DNA from: Gellertiella hungarica | Lineage (GTDB): Bacteria > Pseudomonadota > Alphaproteobacteria > Rhizobiales > Rhizobiaceae | Direction of reading: 5' to 3' | Length of the DNA stretch: 64,000 bases | Assembly: GCF_014197145.1 (NCBI RefSeq) | Contig: NZ_JACIEZ010000002.1 | Location: forward strand, 434,001 to 498,000 | Shown: piece after piece, positions 1 to 10,337 of the stretch | Layout of the letters: each line of letters opens with the position of its first letter | Numbering within the stretch: the stretch's first letter is position 1 | Position numbers and translations under genes: made by a program | Notes under the pieces: generated by a model | What the model was told of the DNA's origin: nothing | The model's input: only the letters and a program-made list of their open reading frames with translations | Databases searched by the model: none

Positions 1-1258
1 ATGGCTGGGTGATCGGCGCAAGCACCTTGGGATCGGCGCTTGCGGCCGGTGCCGGCTCGCGCAGAACGCGGTTGTTGTCCCCGAGCTTGACGTCGATGGC
101 ATAGGACTGAAGGCCTTCGCCGGCCACGGTCCTGACATCCTCATGGAGCAGGCCGCCCTTCAGCAGCTCGGAAATGAGGAAGCCCATGCCGCCTGCCGCA
201 TGGAAGTGGTTCACGTCGGCAAGCCCGTTCGGATAGACGCGGGCAAGGAGCGGGACCACATCCGAGAGATCGGAAATATCCTGCCAGGTGAGCTTTATGC
301 CCGCTGCCGCCGCCATGGCGACGAGATGCAGGGTGTGGTTGGTGGAGCCGCCCGTGGCATGGAGGCCAACCACGCCGTTCACCACCGAGCGCTCGTCGAT
401 CATCTCGCCGGCCGGCGTGAACTCGTTGCCGCTGGCGGTAATGGCAAGCGCCCGTTTCGTCGCCTCCCGCGTCAGCGCCTCGCGCAGCGGCGTGCCGGGA
501 TTGATGAAGGATGCGCCCGGAAGATGGAAACCCATGATCTCCATCAGCATCTGGTTGGAATTGGCGGTGCCGTAGAAGGTGCAGGTGCCGGGGCCGTGAT
601 AGGATTTGGATTCCGCCTCCAGAAGCTCCGCGCGTCCTACCTTGCCCTCTGCATAGAGCTGGCGGATGCGCGACTTCTCGTCGTTCGGAAGGCCCGAAGT
701 CATCGGCCCTGCGGGCACGAAGACGGCGGGCAGATGGCCGAAGGTGAGCGCGGCGATCACCAGTCCCGGCACGATCTTGTCGCAGACGCCGAGATAGACC
801 GCGGCATCGAACATGTTGTGCGACAGCCCGATGCCCGCCGCCATGGCGATGACGTCGCGGGAGAAGAGGGAGAGTTCCATGCCCGGCTGGCCCTGGGTCA
901 CCCCGTCGCACATGGCCGGCACGCCGCCCGCCACCTGCGCCACGCCGCCCGCCTCGCGAGCCGCCTCGCGAATGATCGCCGGATAGGTCTCGAAGGGCTG
1001 GTGGGCCGAGAGCATGTCGTTATAGGCGGTGATGATGCCGAGGTTCAGCACCTGGTCGCCGGCGAGTGCCTGCTTTTCGGCGGGCGCGCAGACGGCAAAG
1101 CCGTGGGCGAGGTTGCCGCAGGAGAGCACCGAACGGTGCGGCTTCTTCGAAACGGCAGATCTTACCCGCTCGAGATAGGCCTCGCGCGTGGGTCTGGAAC
1201 GCTCGACGATGCGGCGGGTGATGGCAGCGATGGTGACATGCGGTGTCTGGGAGGACAT
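1..1258 (-). CDS. edd: Phosphogluconate dehydratase, 3'-truncated by window edge
   Basis: Catalyses 6-phosphogluconate to 2-keto-3-deoxy-6-phosphogluconate, the first specific step of the Entner-Doudoroff pathway; cytosolic IlvD/Edd-family iron-sulfur dehydratase. I translated it by hand because it runs off the left edge. The first 419 residues are present out of about 600 usual for the family. Seen: an ATG start followed by [20 protein letters not shown], the conserved block [17 protein letters not shown] with a cluster-ligand cysteine, a second cysteine in [11 protein letters not shown] and a third in [17 protein letters not shown]. It is the last gene of zwf-pgl-edd, 108 bp after pgl, and the spacer holds hairpins. 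The family call is secure; the C-terminus lies outside the window. Confidence 0.95.
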   Translation of the reverse strand, partial: MSSQTPHVTIAAITRRIVERSRPTREAYLERVRSAVSKKPHRSVLSCGNLAHGFAVCAPAEKQALAGDQVLNLGIITAYNDMLSAHQPFETYPAIIREAAREAGGVAQVAGGVPAMCDGVTQGQPGMELSLFSRDVIAMAAGIGLSHNMFDAAVYLGVCDKIVPGLVIAALTFGHLPAVFVPAGPMTSGLPNDEKSRIRQLYAEGKVGRAELLEAESKSYHGPGTCTFYGTANSNQMLMEIMGFHLPGASFINPGTPLREALTREATKRALAITASGNEFTPAGEMIDERSVVNGVVGLHATGGSTNHTLHLVAMAAAAGIKLTWQDISDLSDVVPLLARVYPNGLADVNHFHAAGGMGFLISELLKGGLLHEDVRTVAGEGLQSYAIDVKLGDNNRVLREPAPAASADPKVLAPITQP

Positions 1259-1317
1259 GGCTTTCCTTCCGTTCAATGGCCGTTCAGGGTCAGCCGCCTT
1301 GGGCGGCGCTTGCATGG

Positions 1318-1336
1318 GACCGGCCTGGTGCCGGTC
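1318..1336 (-). other. Hairpin in the pgl-edd spacer
   Basis: GACCGGC at 1318-1324 pairs with GCCGGTC at 1330-1336 around a 5-nt loop, inside the 108-bp gap between pgl and edd. More GC-rich inverted repeats flank it. There is no T-run on the minus strand, so a processing or attenuation element is more likely than a full terminator. This is inference from pairing only. Confidence 0.35.
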
Positions 1337-1366
1337 GGCGGTCCCGGCCTGGCCGGGGCGGGCACG

Positions 1367-2062
1367 TCAGGGTGCCCAGTAGATATCGACTTCGGTTGCC
1401 GCGCGCCGCAGGACGGCACGCACCGGCATCTCCGTCTCCTCGTGCCCGGCCTGTGCCTTTTCCAGCACGGAACGCTTGGCCTCGCCTTCGATATGCAGGA
1501 TCAGCAGGCGCGCATCCTGCAGTCGCCGGAAGGAGAAAGTGAGGCGCGGCTCGCCGGCGCCGTCCGCCTCCATGCTGAGGATGGGGGCGTCGGTGCCCAT
1601 GTCGAGGGCCTGCGAAAGATGGCTGCCGCCCGGGAAGAAGGAGGCCGTGTGACCGTCTCCGCCCATGCCCAGCACAACCACGTCAAAGGGCGCGGCAAGG
1701 GCGCCCGCCGTCCTGGATGCGGTGGCGGCAGCCGCTTCCGCGGTCGGCTCCGGCTGGTAGAGAGGCAGGAAATGCGCCGCGGACGCCGCATTCTTCAAGA
1801 GCCGCCCGGCGACGAGCGCGTGGTTCGACCGCGGATTGTCGAACGGAACGAAGCGCTCGTCGACAAGAGTCACATCCACCTTGTCCCAGTCGAGCGGACG
1901 GGTGGAGAGTGCGTCGAAGAAACGCCCGGGCGTGGTGCCGCCGGAAACCGCGATCGACGCGCGGCCCCGTGCGCCGATTGCTTCCGACAGCGTGGCCGCC
2001 ACTCGGTCTGCCATGGCCTCGGCGAGGGCTTCCGCACCCGCGAATTCGTGGAAACGGCTCAT
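1367..2062 (-). CDS. pgl: 6-phosphogluconolactonase
   Basis: Hydrolyses 6-phosphoglucono-delta-lactone to 6-phosphogluconate, linking Zwf to Edd. 231 residues, normal for the SugarP_isomerase-like Pgl (DevB) family. Seen: the family blocks AVSGGTTPGRFFDAL near residue 40, VDVTLVDERFVP near residue 65 with NPRSNHALV just after, and VVLGMGGDGHTASFFPG in the middle. The ATG at 2062 was chosen because it gives the standard N-terminus MSRFHEF and lies 4 bp after the zwf stop, implying translational coupling. The longer open frame upstream is only the shadow of zwf. Confidence 0.95.
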   Translation of the reverse strand: MSRFHEFAGAEALAEAMADRVAATLSEAIGARGRASIAVSGGTTPGRFFDALSTRPLDWDKVDVTLVDERFVPFDNPRSNHALVAGRLLKNAASAAHFLPLYQPEPTAEAAAATASRTAGALAAPFDVVVLGMGGDGHTASFFPGGSHLSQALDMGTDAPILSMEADGAGEPRLTFSFRRLQDARLLILHIEGEAKRSVLEKAQAGHEETEMPVRAVLRRAATEVDIYWAP

Positions 2063-2066
2063 GGTC

Positions 2067-3542
2067 TCAACCCACTTCGTGCCAGGTGCGGCCATCGCGT
2101 TCGATGAGCGCGATCGCATGGCTCGGGCCCCAGGTGCCGGCGGTGTAGCCCTGCACGGCCTGGCCGGTCGCTTCCCAGCCCTTGAGGATCGGATCCACCC
2201 ACTTCCATGCCGCCTCCACCTCGTCGCGGCGCATGAACAGCGTCTGGTTGGAGCGGATGACATCGGTGAGAAGACGCTCGTAGGCATCGGGATTGCGGAC
2301 GCTGAAGGCCTCGGCAAAGGTCATGTCGAGCGAGACGTGACGCAGGCGCATGCCGCCGGGACCCGGATCCTTGATCATCAGCCACTGCTTCACGCCCTCG
2401 TCGGGCTGAAGCCGGATGACGAGCTGGTTGGCGGTGATGCGGCCTGCGGCGTCGTCGAAGATGGAGTGAGGGATCGGCTTGAAGCTGATGACGATTTCCG
2501 ACATGCGCGCGGCAAGCCGCTTGCCGGTGCGCAGGTAGAAGGGCACGCCCGCCCAGCGCCAGTTGCCGATTTCGGCCTTGATCGCCACGAAGGTTTCCGT
2601 GTTGGAAACCCCGCCTTCGAGTTCCTCGAGATAGCCCTTGACGGGCCCGCCCGCGGAAGCGCCTGCGCGATACTGGCCGCGCACCGTCAGTTTCTCGACA
2701 TTGGAGCTGTTGATCGGCTTCAGGGCGCGCAGAACCTTCAGCTTCTCGTCGCGCACGGCTTCCGCCTCGAGCGAGGAGGGGGCTTCCATCGCCACGAGGC
2801 AGAGGAGCTGCAGCATGTGGTTCTGCACCATGTCGCGCAGCGCGCCTGCCTTGTCGTAGTAGCCGGCGCGGCCTTCAAGCCCGACCGATTCCGCGACGGT
2901 GATCTGCACATGGTCGATATGGGCGGAGTTCCACAGGGGCTCGTAAAGCGCGTTGGCAAAGCGCAGCGCCATCAGGTTCTGCACGGTTTCCTTGCCGAGA
3001 TAATGGTCGATGCGGAAGATCTGTTCCTCGCGGAAGACCTTCCCGATCGTGTTGTTCAGCTCCAGCGCGGAGGCGAGGTCGCGGCCGATGGGCTTCTCCA
3101 CGACGATGCGGGACTGGCGGGTGATCATCTTGTGGTCGCGCAGCTGCTCGGCGATCGGGCCGAACAGGGAAGGCGCGACCGCCAGATAGAAGGCGCGGAT
3201 GCGCTCCTTGCCCTCTTCCAGAAGATCCCGAAGCTTGTCCCACCCCTGTTCCGACTTGGCATCGACGGAAACGTAGAAGAGGCGCGCGCAGAAGCGCTCG
3301 ACCTGATCCTCGCGATAATCGTCTCCCTTGAGATGCTCCTTGAGGGCCGTTCGGGCATAGGCGCGATACTCCTCGTCGGTCATCGGCGCGCGGGATGCGC
3401 CGATGATGCGGGTGGGTTCGCTCAGCTGCTCGTCCATCTGCCGGTGATAGAGGGCAGGAAGCAGCTTGCGCTCCGCAAGATCGCCTGTGCCGCCGAAGAC
3501 GACACAATCAAAGGGCTCGACGGGGATGAATTGGCTGGTCAT
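2067..3542 (-). CDS. zwf: Glucose-6-phosphate 1-dehydrogenase
   Basis: Oxidises glucose-6-phosphate to 6-phosphogluconolactone with NAD(P)+, the entry to the Entner-Doudoroff and pentose phosphate routes. 491 residues, full length. Seen: the N-terminal dinucleotide motif FGGTGDLAERKLLPALY, the substrate/catalytic block RIDHYLGKETVQNLMALRF, and FYLRTGKRL in the C-terminal half. Two in-frame ATGs occur at 3548 and 3542. The purine-rich GAGAG stretch sits only 2 nt before the first but 8 nt before the second, so I chose 3542. First gene of the zwf-pgl-edd operon. Confidence 0.96.
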   Translation of the reverse strand: MTSQFIPVEPFDCVVFGGTGDLAERKLLPALYHRQMDEQLSEPTRIIGASRAPMTDEEYRAYARTALKEHLKGDDYREDQVERFCARLFYVSVDAKSEQGWDKLRDLLEEGKERIRAFYLAVAPSLFGPIAEQLRDHKMITRQSRIVVEKPIGRDLASALELNNTIGKVFREEQIFRIDHYLGKETVQNLMALRFANALYEPLWNSAHIDHVQITVAESVGLEGRAGYYDKAGALRDMVQNHMLQLLCLVAMEAPSSLEAEAVRDEKLKVLRALKPINSSNVEKLTVRGQYRAGASAGGPVKGYLEELEGGVSNTETFVAIKAEIGNWRWAGVPFYLRTGKRLAARMSEIVISFKPIPHSIFDDAAGRITANQLVIRLQPDEGVKQWLMIKDPGPGGMRLRHVSLDMTFAEAFSVRNPDAYERLLTDVIRSNQTLFMRRDEVEAAWKWVDPILKGWEATGQAVQGYTAGTWGPSHAIALIERDGRTWHEVG

Positions 3543-3615
3543 GCTCATGTCTCTCGAATACGGGATGGGGACTACATAATCTAATCGATTTAAAAAAGCC
3601 AGTCCGTGCGAATGC

Positions 3616-3651
3616 GAATCCTCGAAAACCGTGTCCGGTTGCCGAGGATTC
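3616..3651 (-). terminator. Two-tier hairpin between the puuB-like gene and zwf
   Basis: A 9-bp perfect outer stem (3616-3624 with 3643-3651) encloses a 5-bp inner stem (3627-3631 with 3636-3640) around a 4-nt loop. On the minus strand a run of six T (3597-3592) follows only after about 18 nt. It therefore resembles a terminator for the upstream oxidase gene but is not a textbook one; an mRNA-stability element or a zwf-leader structure is possible. Confidence 0.45.
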
Positions 3652-3686
3652 CATTTCTGCCTGTCGGGGCGGCGCGTGGCCGCCGG

Positions 3687-4970
3687 TCAGATCCGGTCGA
3701 GCAGCGCGTACCAGGAGAGCGCCAGGAAAAGCAGCGGTGCCCGCAGGGAAGCGCCTCCCGGGAAGGGCGGAACCTTCAGGTTGCGGAACAGTTCGAGATC
3801 GGTTTCGTTCCCCGTCACGTGATCCGCATAGAGCTTTCCGCAATAGTTGGACAGCATCACGCCATGGCCGGAATATCCGCCGATGGAGGTCACGCCGGGC
3901 ATCACCTCCCGCACGAAGGGCTTGCGCGGCATGGTGATCCCCACCGAACCGCCCCAGGAATGGGTGATTTCGACATCCCTCAGCTCCGGATAGATTTCCG
4001 CAATCTGGCGCCGGATGTGAATGGAGATGTCGGCGGGATTTGCGGCCGTATAGGCCTCGCGCCCGCCGAAGATCAGCCGCCCGTCGCGGGACTTGCGGAA
4101 GTAGCGCACCATGAACCGGCTGTCGGCGATCGCCTCGCTGCCCGGCAGCACCCGCGGGAATCGATCCAGCGGAACGGTGGCGCCGATGAAGGAGCGGATC
4201 GGCATGACATGGGCAGCCGTCACCGGCTCCAGGTTGCCGATATAGGCGTTGGTGGCGATGAGTACCCGATCCGCCGTGATCGTGCCGCGGGCGGTCTCGA
4301 TCTGGGTCTTGCCCCCCGACTGGCGGATGGCGGTTGCCGGGGTCATTTCGTGGAGAGCAGCGCCAGCCCCGGCTGCGACCCGTGCCAGCCCGATGATCAG
4401 CTTCAGCGGATGGATGTGGCCGGTGCCGCCGTCATAGACGCCGCAGGAGAAGCGCCTGGAACCGACCCGCTCCTCCGTTTCCGCCCGGTCCATGAAGCGG
4501 ATGTGGCGGTAGCCATAGCGGCCGGACATGATCTCGGCGGTCCGCCGATACTCGTCATCCTTGCCCGCCTTGTGCGAGACGCTCATGTAGCCCGGCATGT
4601 ATTCCATGTCGATCGCATGGGTTTCCGCAAAGGAGAGCAGATGCTTCTTGGCGCGCTCCGCCATGTCGAAGAGCGCCCTGGTGCGCTCGAAGCCGAATTC
4701 GGGTTCCATCTCGTCCGGCCATGCGCGCTGGCCGGTGCCGATCTGGCCGCCATTGCGGCCCGAAGCACCGTCACCGAAGCGGGCAGCCTCGATCAGCGTT
4801 ACGGAAACGCCGGCTTTTGCAAGGTTGTAGGCTGCCTGAAGACCCGTATAGCCGCCGCCGATGATGGCGACGTCCGTGCTCAGAGAGCCGTCGAGGGCCG
4901 GATATTCCGGCCGCTCTCCAGCGCTCGCCTGATACCAGGAAATTCCTGGGGCGATGGGGCTTTGCCACAT
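3687..4970 (-). CDS. FAD-dependent oxidoreductase, gamma-glutamylputrescine oxidase-like
   Basis: DAO-fold flavoenzyme of 427 residues. Seen: the Rossmann FAD motif VAIIGGGYTGLQAAYNLAKAG near residue 35, the second FAD-contact block DGASGRNGGQIG near residue 67, and a C-terminal GGYSGHGVMLSNYCGKL block typical of PuuB/OrdL proteins. It follows a glutamine-synthetase-like gene by 14 nt on the same strand. That arrangement is the puuA-puuB arrangement of putrescine catabolism, where PuuB oxidises gamma-glutamylputrescine. Substrate is inferred from context: other gamma-glutamylated amines are possible, and a second such pair lies at 52.4-55.1 kb. The C-terminal hydrophobic stretch LRAPLLFLALSWYALL is usual in this subfamily. 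Confidence 0.85.
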   Translation of the reverse strand: MWQSPIAPGISWYQASAGERPEYPALDGSLSTDVAIIGGGYTGLQAAYNLAKAGVSVTLIEAARFGDGASGRNGGQIGTGQRAWPDEMEPEFGFERTRALFDMAERAKKHLLSFAETHAIDMEYMPGYMSVSHKAGKDDEYRRTAEIMSGRYGYRHIRFMDRAETEERVGSRRFSCGVYDGGTGHIHPLKLIIGLARVAAGAGAALHEMTPATAIRQSGGKTQIETARGTITADRVLIATNAYIGNLEPVTAAHVMPIRSFIGATVPLDRFPRVLPGSEAIADSRFMVRYFRKSRDGRLIFGGREAYTAANPADISIHIRRQIAEIYPELRDVEITHSWGGSVGITMPRKPFVREVMPGVTSIGGYSGHGVMLSNYCGKLYADHVTGNETDLELFRNLKVPPFPGGASLRAPLLFLALSWYALLDRI

Positions 4971-4984
4971 GATGGACCGGCCCT

Positions 4985-6415
4985 TCAGACGTTGAGAAGC
5001 AGGAATTCCCGCTCCCAGGGGCTGATCACCTGCATGAAGGTTTCGAATTCCCCCCGCTTCAGCCCGGCATACATGCCGACGAATTCCGCGCTGAGGCAGC
5101 CCGCAAGGCTCGGTTCCGCCTCGAGCAGCGCCACCGCCTCGAGAAGGCCGCGGGGCAGATCGATGCGCCCGTCATTGACCGTTCCGTCCGCCGGTGGCGT
5201 CGGCTCGATCTCGTTGACCATGCCGAGATAGCCGCAGGCCAGCGAGGCCGCGAGCGCCAGGTAAGGATTGGCATCGGAGCCGGGCAGCCGGTTTTCCACA
5301 CGCCGCGCCGCCGGGCCGGAAACCGGGATGCGGAAGGCCGTGGTGCGGTTGTCATAACCCCATGCGGTGTTGACCGGGCTCGACATGCCGGGCGTCAGGC
5401 GACGATAGGAGTTCACGTAGGGCGCCATCATCGCGAGCGCATTCGGCACGTATCGCTGCATGCCGCCGATGAAGTGGCGGAAGAGATCGGATTCCTGGCC
5501 ATCGGGCTCGGAAAAGATGTTCTTGCCGGTCTTCAGGTCCACCACGGACTGGTGGATGTGCATGGCGGAACCCGCCTGGCCCTGCAGCGGCTTGGCCATG
5601 AAGGTGGCGTAGATGCCGTGCTTCAGGGCCGCCTCGCGGATCGTGCGCTTGAACATGAAGACCTGGTCTGCCAGCTCCAGCGGATCGCCGTGGCTGAGGT
5701 TGATCTCCAGCTGCGCCGGTCCCTCCTCGTGGATAAGGGTGTCGATCTCGAGCCCCTGCTTTTCGGAGAAGGCATAGATGTCGTCGATCAGTTCGTCGAA
5801 CTCGTTGACGCCCGCAATCGAATACCCCTGGCCGCCGAGGATGGTGCGTCCCGATCGTCCCTTCGGAGGCTGGAGCGGGTAATCCGGATCCTCGTTCATG
5901 GCGACGAGATAGAATTCGATTTCGGGCGCCACCACGGGCTTCCAGCCCTTCGACGCATAGAGCCCGACCACCCTGCGCAGAACGTTGCGCGGCGTGTAGG
6001 TCGTCTGCTCGCCGTCGATGTCGACCACGTCGCAGATCACCTGCGCGGTCGGATCTTCTTCCCAGGGAACGATGGCGAGCGTGGAAAGGTCCGGCAGAAG
6101 CTTCAGGTCGCTGTCGCGTGCGTCATAGCGGAAACCGCCGGATTCATCGGGATATTCTCCCGATATCGTGTGCCGGAAGACGGCATTGGGAAGCGCAAGC
6201 GATGTGGATTCGTTGAATTTCGAGGTCAGCATCATCTTGCCGCGCGCAACACCCGCAAGGTCGGGCGTGATGCATTCGATATCCTCGATACCCCGGGCGC
6301 GGAGCCATTCTCCCGCTTCTTTCCAGTTCTTCACTCCCCGGAGCGACTGGGCGGCAGCGGTATCCGCGTTTTTCGATTTGGATGATTTGTCTGCTTTGCT
6401 TTTTTTCAGAGGCAT
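4985..6415 (-). CDS. Glutamine synthetase family protein, gamma-glutamylputrescine synthetase-like
   Basis: ATP-dependent ligase of the GlnA fold, 476 residues. Seen: the N-terminal beta-grasp region with GVARGKMM, the catalytic-domain blocks VAPEIEFYLV, HEEGPAQLEINLSHGD, AGSAMHIHQSV and ANPYLALAASLACG, matching the PuuA/GSIII-like branch rather than housekeeping GlnA. A lysine/serine-rich leader of about 25 residues precedes the fold. It is first in a two-gene unit with the FAD oxidase at 3687-4970, so gamma-glutamylation of an amine such as putrescine followed by oxidation is likely. The exact amine is inference. Confidence 0.85.
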   Translation of the reverse strand: MPLKKSKADKSSKSKNADTAAAQSLRGVKNWKEAGEWLRARGIEDIECITPDLAGVARGKMMLTSKFNESTSLALPNAVFRHTISGEYPDESGGFRYDARDSDLKLLPDLSTLAIVPWEEDPTAQVICDVVDIDGEQTTYTPRNVLRRVVGLYASKGWKPVVAPEIEFYLVAMNEDPDYPLQPPKGRSGRTILGGQGYSIAGVNEFDELIDDIYAFSEKQGLEIDTLIHEEGPAQLEINLSHGDPLELADQVFMFKRTIREAALKHGIYATFMAKPLQGQAGSAMHIHQSVVDLKTGKNIFSEPDGQESDLFRHFIGGMQRYVPNALAMMAPYVNSYRRLTPGMSSPVNTAWGYDNRTTAFRIPVSGPAARRVENRLPGSDANPYLALAASLACGYLGMVNEIEPTPPADGTVNDGRIDLPRGLLEAVALLEAEPSLAGCLSAEFVGMYAGLKRGEFETFMQVISPWEREFLLLNV

Positions 6416-6546
6416 GTCCCACCAGTTGGACGTTGATAATGAAAGACATCATATCCACTCGCGACAAATAAGCGAGGGGGGCAGTATATTGACTTTGCCG
6501 CTTTTCCGGGGGAACAGGGTGCTTTCTGGACGGAAAAGGGGCCGAA

Positions 6547-7731
6547 GTGGCGGCAAGAGTGGATGTTCTGGTGCTGGGCGCAGGCGCTGCCGGGCTGATG
6601 GCGGCAATTCGCGCCGGCCAGCGCGGACGCCGCGTGCTGGTGGTCGATCATGCCTCGAAGCCCGCCGAGAAAATCCGCATTTCCGGCGGCGGACGCTGCA
6701 ACTTCACCAATATTCATGCCGGCCCGAAAGCCTATCTCTCGCAGAACCCGCATTTCGCGAAATCTGCGCTCGCCCGCTATACGCCGCAGCATTTCATCGA
6801 CCTTGTGGATCGCCACCGGATCGCCTGGCACGAGAAGACGCTGGGCCAGCTCTTTTGCGACAATAGCGCCACGGACATCATCCGCATGCTGCTCGACGAA
6901 CTGAAGGCTGCCGGCGGCGAGCTGAGGCTCGGCACGGAGATCGGCGAGATCGCCCTGACGGAAAGCGGCTTTCGCGTCGGGCTCGGCAGCGAAGGAGAGG
7001 TGCAGGCGCAAAGCCTGATCGTTGCGACCGGCGGCAAATCCATTCCGAAAATGGGCGCCACCGGGTTCGCCTATCAGATCGCCGCGCAATTCGGCCTGCC
7101 GATGGTGGAGACCCGCCCGGGTCTGGTGCCGCTGACGCTGGAGCCGATGCTGCTGGAACGGCTCTCCCCTCTTTCGGGCGTGTCGGTCTCCGCATCGGTT
7201 TCCCATGGGAAAACCGCATTTCGCGAGGCGGTGCTCTTCACCCATCGCGGGCTTTCAGGCCCCGCGATCCTGCAGATCTCGTCCTACTGGAGGGAGGGCG
7301 ACCGGATCACCCTGTCGCTCGAGCCGGATCTCGATCTTTTCGCGGCGCTCAAGGCTGCCAAGGCCACTCGCGGCAAGCAGGCGCTGCAGACGGTGCTTGC
7401 CGATCACTATCCGAAGCGGCTTGCCCAGCATGTTTCGGACGTGCTGGGGGTCGATCGTCCGCTGGCGGACCTCTCGGACAAGGCCCTCCAGAAGGCGGCG
7501 CTCGCCCTTCAGTCCTGGGAGATCGTTCCCGGCGGCTCGGAGGGCTACCGTACGGCGGAGGTCACGGTGGGAGGGATCGACACGCGGGCCCTCGATTCCC
7601 GAACCATGCAGGCGCGGGACGTGCCCGGCCTCTATTTCGTCGGCGAATGCGTGGACGTCACGGGCTGGCTCGGCGGCTATAACTTCCAGTGGGCCTGGGC
7701 CTCCGGCCATGCGGCGGGCGAAGCGGCCTGA
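6547..7731 (+). CDS. NAD(P)/FAD-dependent oxidoreductase, BaiN/HI0933 family
   Basis: Flavoprotein of 394 residues with a GTG start at 6547 preceded by an AAGGGG-type ribosome site. Seen: the FAD motif VLVLGAGAAGLMAAIRAGQRG at the N-terminus, the family block KPAEKIRISGGGRCNFTN near residue 42, IVATGGKSIPKMGATG in the middle, and the C-terminal FAD block VGECVDVTGWLGGYNFQWAWASG. The family (YhiN/HI0933) is widespread and its physiological substrate is mostly unknown; some members reduce unsaturated bile-acid intermediates. Transcribed alone and divergently from the puuA-like gene. Confidence 0.85.
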   Translation: MAARVDVLVLGAGAAGLMAAIRAGQRGRRVLVVDHASKPAEKIRISGGGRCNFTNIHAGPKAYLSQNPHFAKSALARYTPQHFIDLVDRHRIAWHEKTLGQLFCDNSATDIIRMLLDELKAAGGELRLGTEIGEIALTESGFRVGLGSEGEVQAQSLIVATGGKSIPKMGATGFAYQIAAQFGLPMVETRPGLVPLTLEPMLLERLSPLSGVSVSASVSHGKTAFREAVLFTHRGLSGPAILQISSYWREGDRITLSLEPDLDLFAALKAAKATRGKQALQTVLADHYPKRLAQHVSDVLGVDRPLADLSDKALQKAALALQSWEIVPGGSEGYRTAEVTVGGIDTRALDSRTMQARDVPGLYFVGECVDVTGWLGGYNFQWAWASGHAAGEAA

Positions 7732-8036
7732 GGCCGCCAGCAACATTCTGCCGCAGGCCGCCTCTCCGTATCATTCCTGACTTGCAGCGGCGCGGAAGCG
7801 GGTCCATACTCCCCTCATGACAAAAGCATGAACTGCTGCAATTCGGCCATGCTTTAATGCTTGTTAATGAACGGATGGCATCCTGACCCATAAGCCAGCG
7901 GGGCGTCGCCCTGAACATGAGGTTGGCGCTGGTGGCCAGTTGTTGAAGCAGGTTCGTTCGGGCGATCGGATGATGTGCCCCTTCGATAACCGCTTTTCGG
8001 GCCGGGATGTTCACGTTCAGGAAGGGTAGGCCAGAC
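7732..8036. other. Intergenic stretch, nothing recognised
   Basis: About 300 bp between the BaiN-like gene and a possible small ORF. I see no RNA gene, no strong hairpin with a T-run and no coding frame with a convincing ribosome site. Open frames here are GC-rich chance frames. Confidence 0.4.
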
Positions 8037-8177
8037 ATGAAAGAGAACCGTCGTCGCGCTCGCGCCATTGCCATCGCCGCCACTGAAAAGCACAGCCGTG
8101 ATGCATGGCTCCGACTGGGCTATATGACCGGTTTCGTCATTCTCTCCATCGGCCTGGGTTTCGCACTCGTCGGCTGA
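8037..8177 (+). CDS. Possible small single-pass membrane protein (46 aa)
   Basis: Hand translation gives an ATG start, a basic N-terminal half (KENRRRARAIAIAATEKHSR) and one hydrophobic segment (LGYMTGFVILSIGLGFALVG) running to the stop. A GAAGGG stretch lies about 10 nt before the ATG. Positive-inside charge followed by one membrane helix is coherent for a small inner-membrane protein. I recognise no family, and at this length a chance frame is possible. Confidence 0.45.
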   Translation: MKENRRRARAIAIAATEKHSRDAWLRLGYMTGFVILSIGLGFALVG

Positions 8178-8431
8178 TGATTTCGGGCAGCGTCGCTGCC
8201 AGGGGAGTTCCTGCCTCCGCTGAGGGAGGCAGCTTCCATTCGTATACGAGACAGACATCCGCTTCGGGTAATCGGCCGGATGCAATCCGTGCCGTTCACG
8301 CCAGCATTCCGGTCTCTCTCGATCCGGTTCCACCAGAAACGAAATCCGCGCAGGTCTCCGGCACAGCCTCCCGTGGCCTGTGATCCGAAAACCTGCGCGG
8401 CAATAACCCGGCAGCAGGGTAGCCGGGCTAT

Positions 8432-8458
8432 GGAAAAGGTCCCGCTTCGGGCGGGACC
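8432..8458 (-). terminator. Rho-independent terminator after the aceA-orf80 unit
   Basis: An 8-bp perfect stem, 8438-8445 with 8451-8458, with a 5-nt loop; on the minus strand it is followed by TTTTCC. It sits just downstream of the 80-residue ORF stop at 8467. Confidence 0.75.
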
Positions 8459-8466
8459 TCGGGTTG

Positions 8467-8709
8467 TCAGGCCGTCGGGCCCTGGGTCAGGATGACGGGG
8501 ATCAGGAGATCCCCCCAGTTGCCGCCGCCGCCATGGTGACGGGCGGAGCGGACGAGCTCCACGGATACACCGGCATCCACCGCCTTCATCACGGACTGGT
8601 TCAGGCGATGCAGGTCGTTGGCCACCATGCGGATCATGGCCTGCTGGTCTGCGCTCATGGCCGATGCCTGTTCCTCGGCCCGTTCTTTAACGCGTGTCTG
8701 CGGTGCCAT
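8467..8709 (-). CDS. Conserved-looking hypothetical protein (80 aa) downstream of aceA
   Basis: 80 residues, mostly helical in appearance: a charged N-terminus (APQTRVKERAEEQ), then AMIRMVANDLHRLNQSVMKAVDAGVSVELVRSARHHGGGGNWGDLLIPVI. No signal peptide or membrane segment. It follows aceA on the same strand by 109 bp and is followed directly by a terminator, so it probably ends the aceA transcript. Function unknown; I recall similar short proteins next to rhizobial aceA genes but cannot verify it. Confidence 0.7.
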   Translation of the reverse strand: MAPQTRVKERAEEQASAMSADQQAMIRMVANDLHRLNQSVMKAVDAGVSVELVRSARHHGGGGNWGDLLIPVILTQGPTA

Positions 8710-8818
8710 CGGGATACTCCTTGTTGCTTGGCGTTGCAGGATGCCATCGCCCTCGGGCGGTGGCGGAAGCGGCGGGCTGGGCTCTTGATAGAAGGCCCGC
8801 CACCCCGGTCTCGGTGAC

Positions 8819-10108
<1,290 letters not shown>

Positions 10109-10187
10109 ATCCATTCTCCATGGTCGATCCGGTTGCCCGGTTGATTGGCCAGTTTGGGAACTCGTGGCCGCCTTTGATGTGACTGGT

Positions 10188-10326
10188 TTTACACTGCACT
10201 GCGAAAAGCCACCAGAAAAATACGATAAATCCGCCCGTTAAAAGGGTTATGATGTCTTGTCTTTGACAAGCCGGCTGTGTAAATTTGTAAAAAATGTAAA
10301 GTCTCCGTTTCGACCAAAGTTGTAAA
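10188..10326. promoter_or_regulatory. Repeated TGTAAA motifs, candidate RamB-type operator
   Basis: TGTAAA occurs on the plus strand at 10278-10283, 10286-10291, 10295-10300 and 10321-10326, and inverted (TTTACA) at 10188-10193, all between aceA and the divergent regulator gene. The first three are spaced 8 and 9 bp apart, less than one helical turn. Such clustering in a shared promoter suggests binding by the adjacent regulator. The protein-DNA link is inference. Confidence 0.5.
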
Positions 10327-10337
10327 AGGCGTGACAA

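Noticed and set aside
143-2107. Plus-strand frame of 654 codons over edd and pgl
   Set aside because: Antisense shadow of GC-rich real genes: rich in Arg, Gly and His, no domain, no ribosome site. The minus-strand products match known enzymes.
7854-8333. 159-codon minus-strand frame between the BaiN-like gene and orf80
   Set aside because: No domain, no ribosome site and unlikely composition; a chance open frame.
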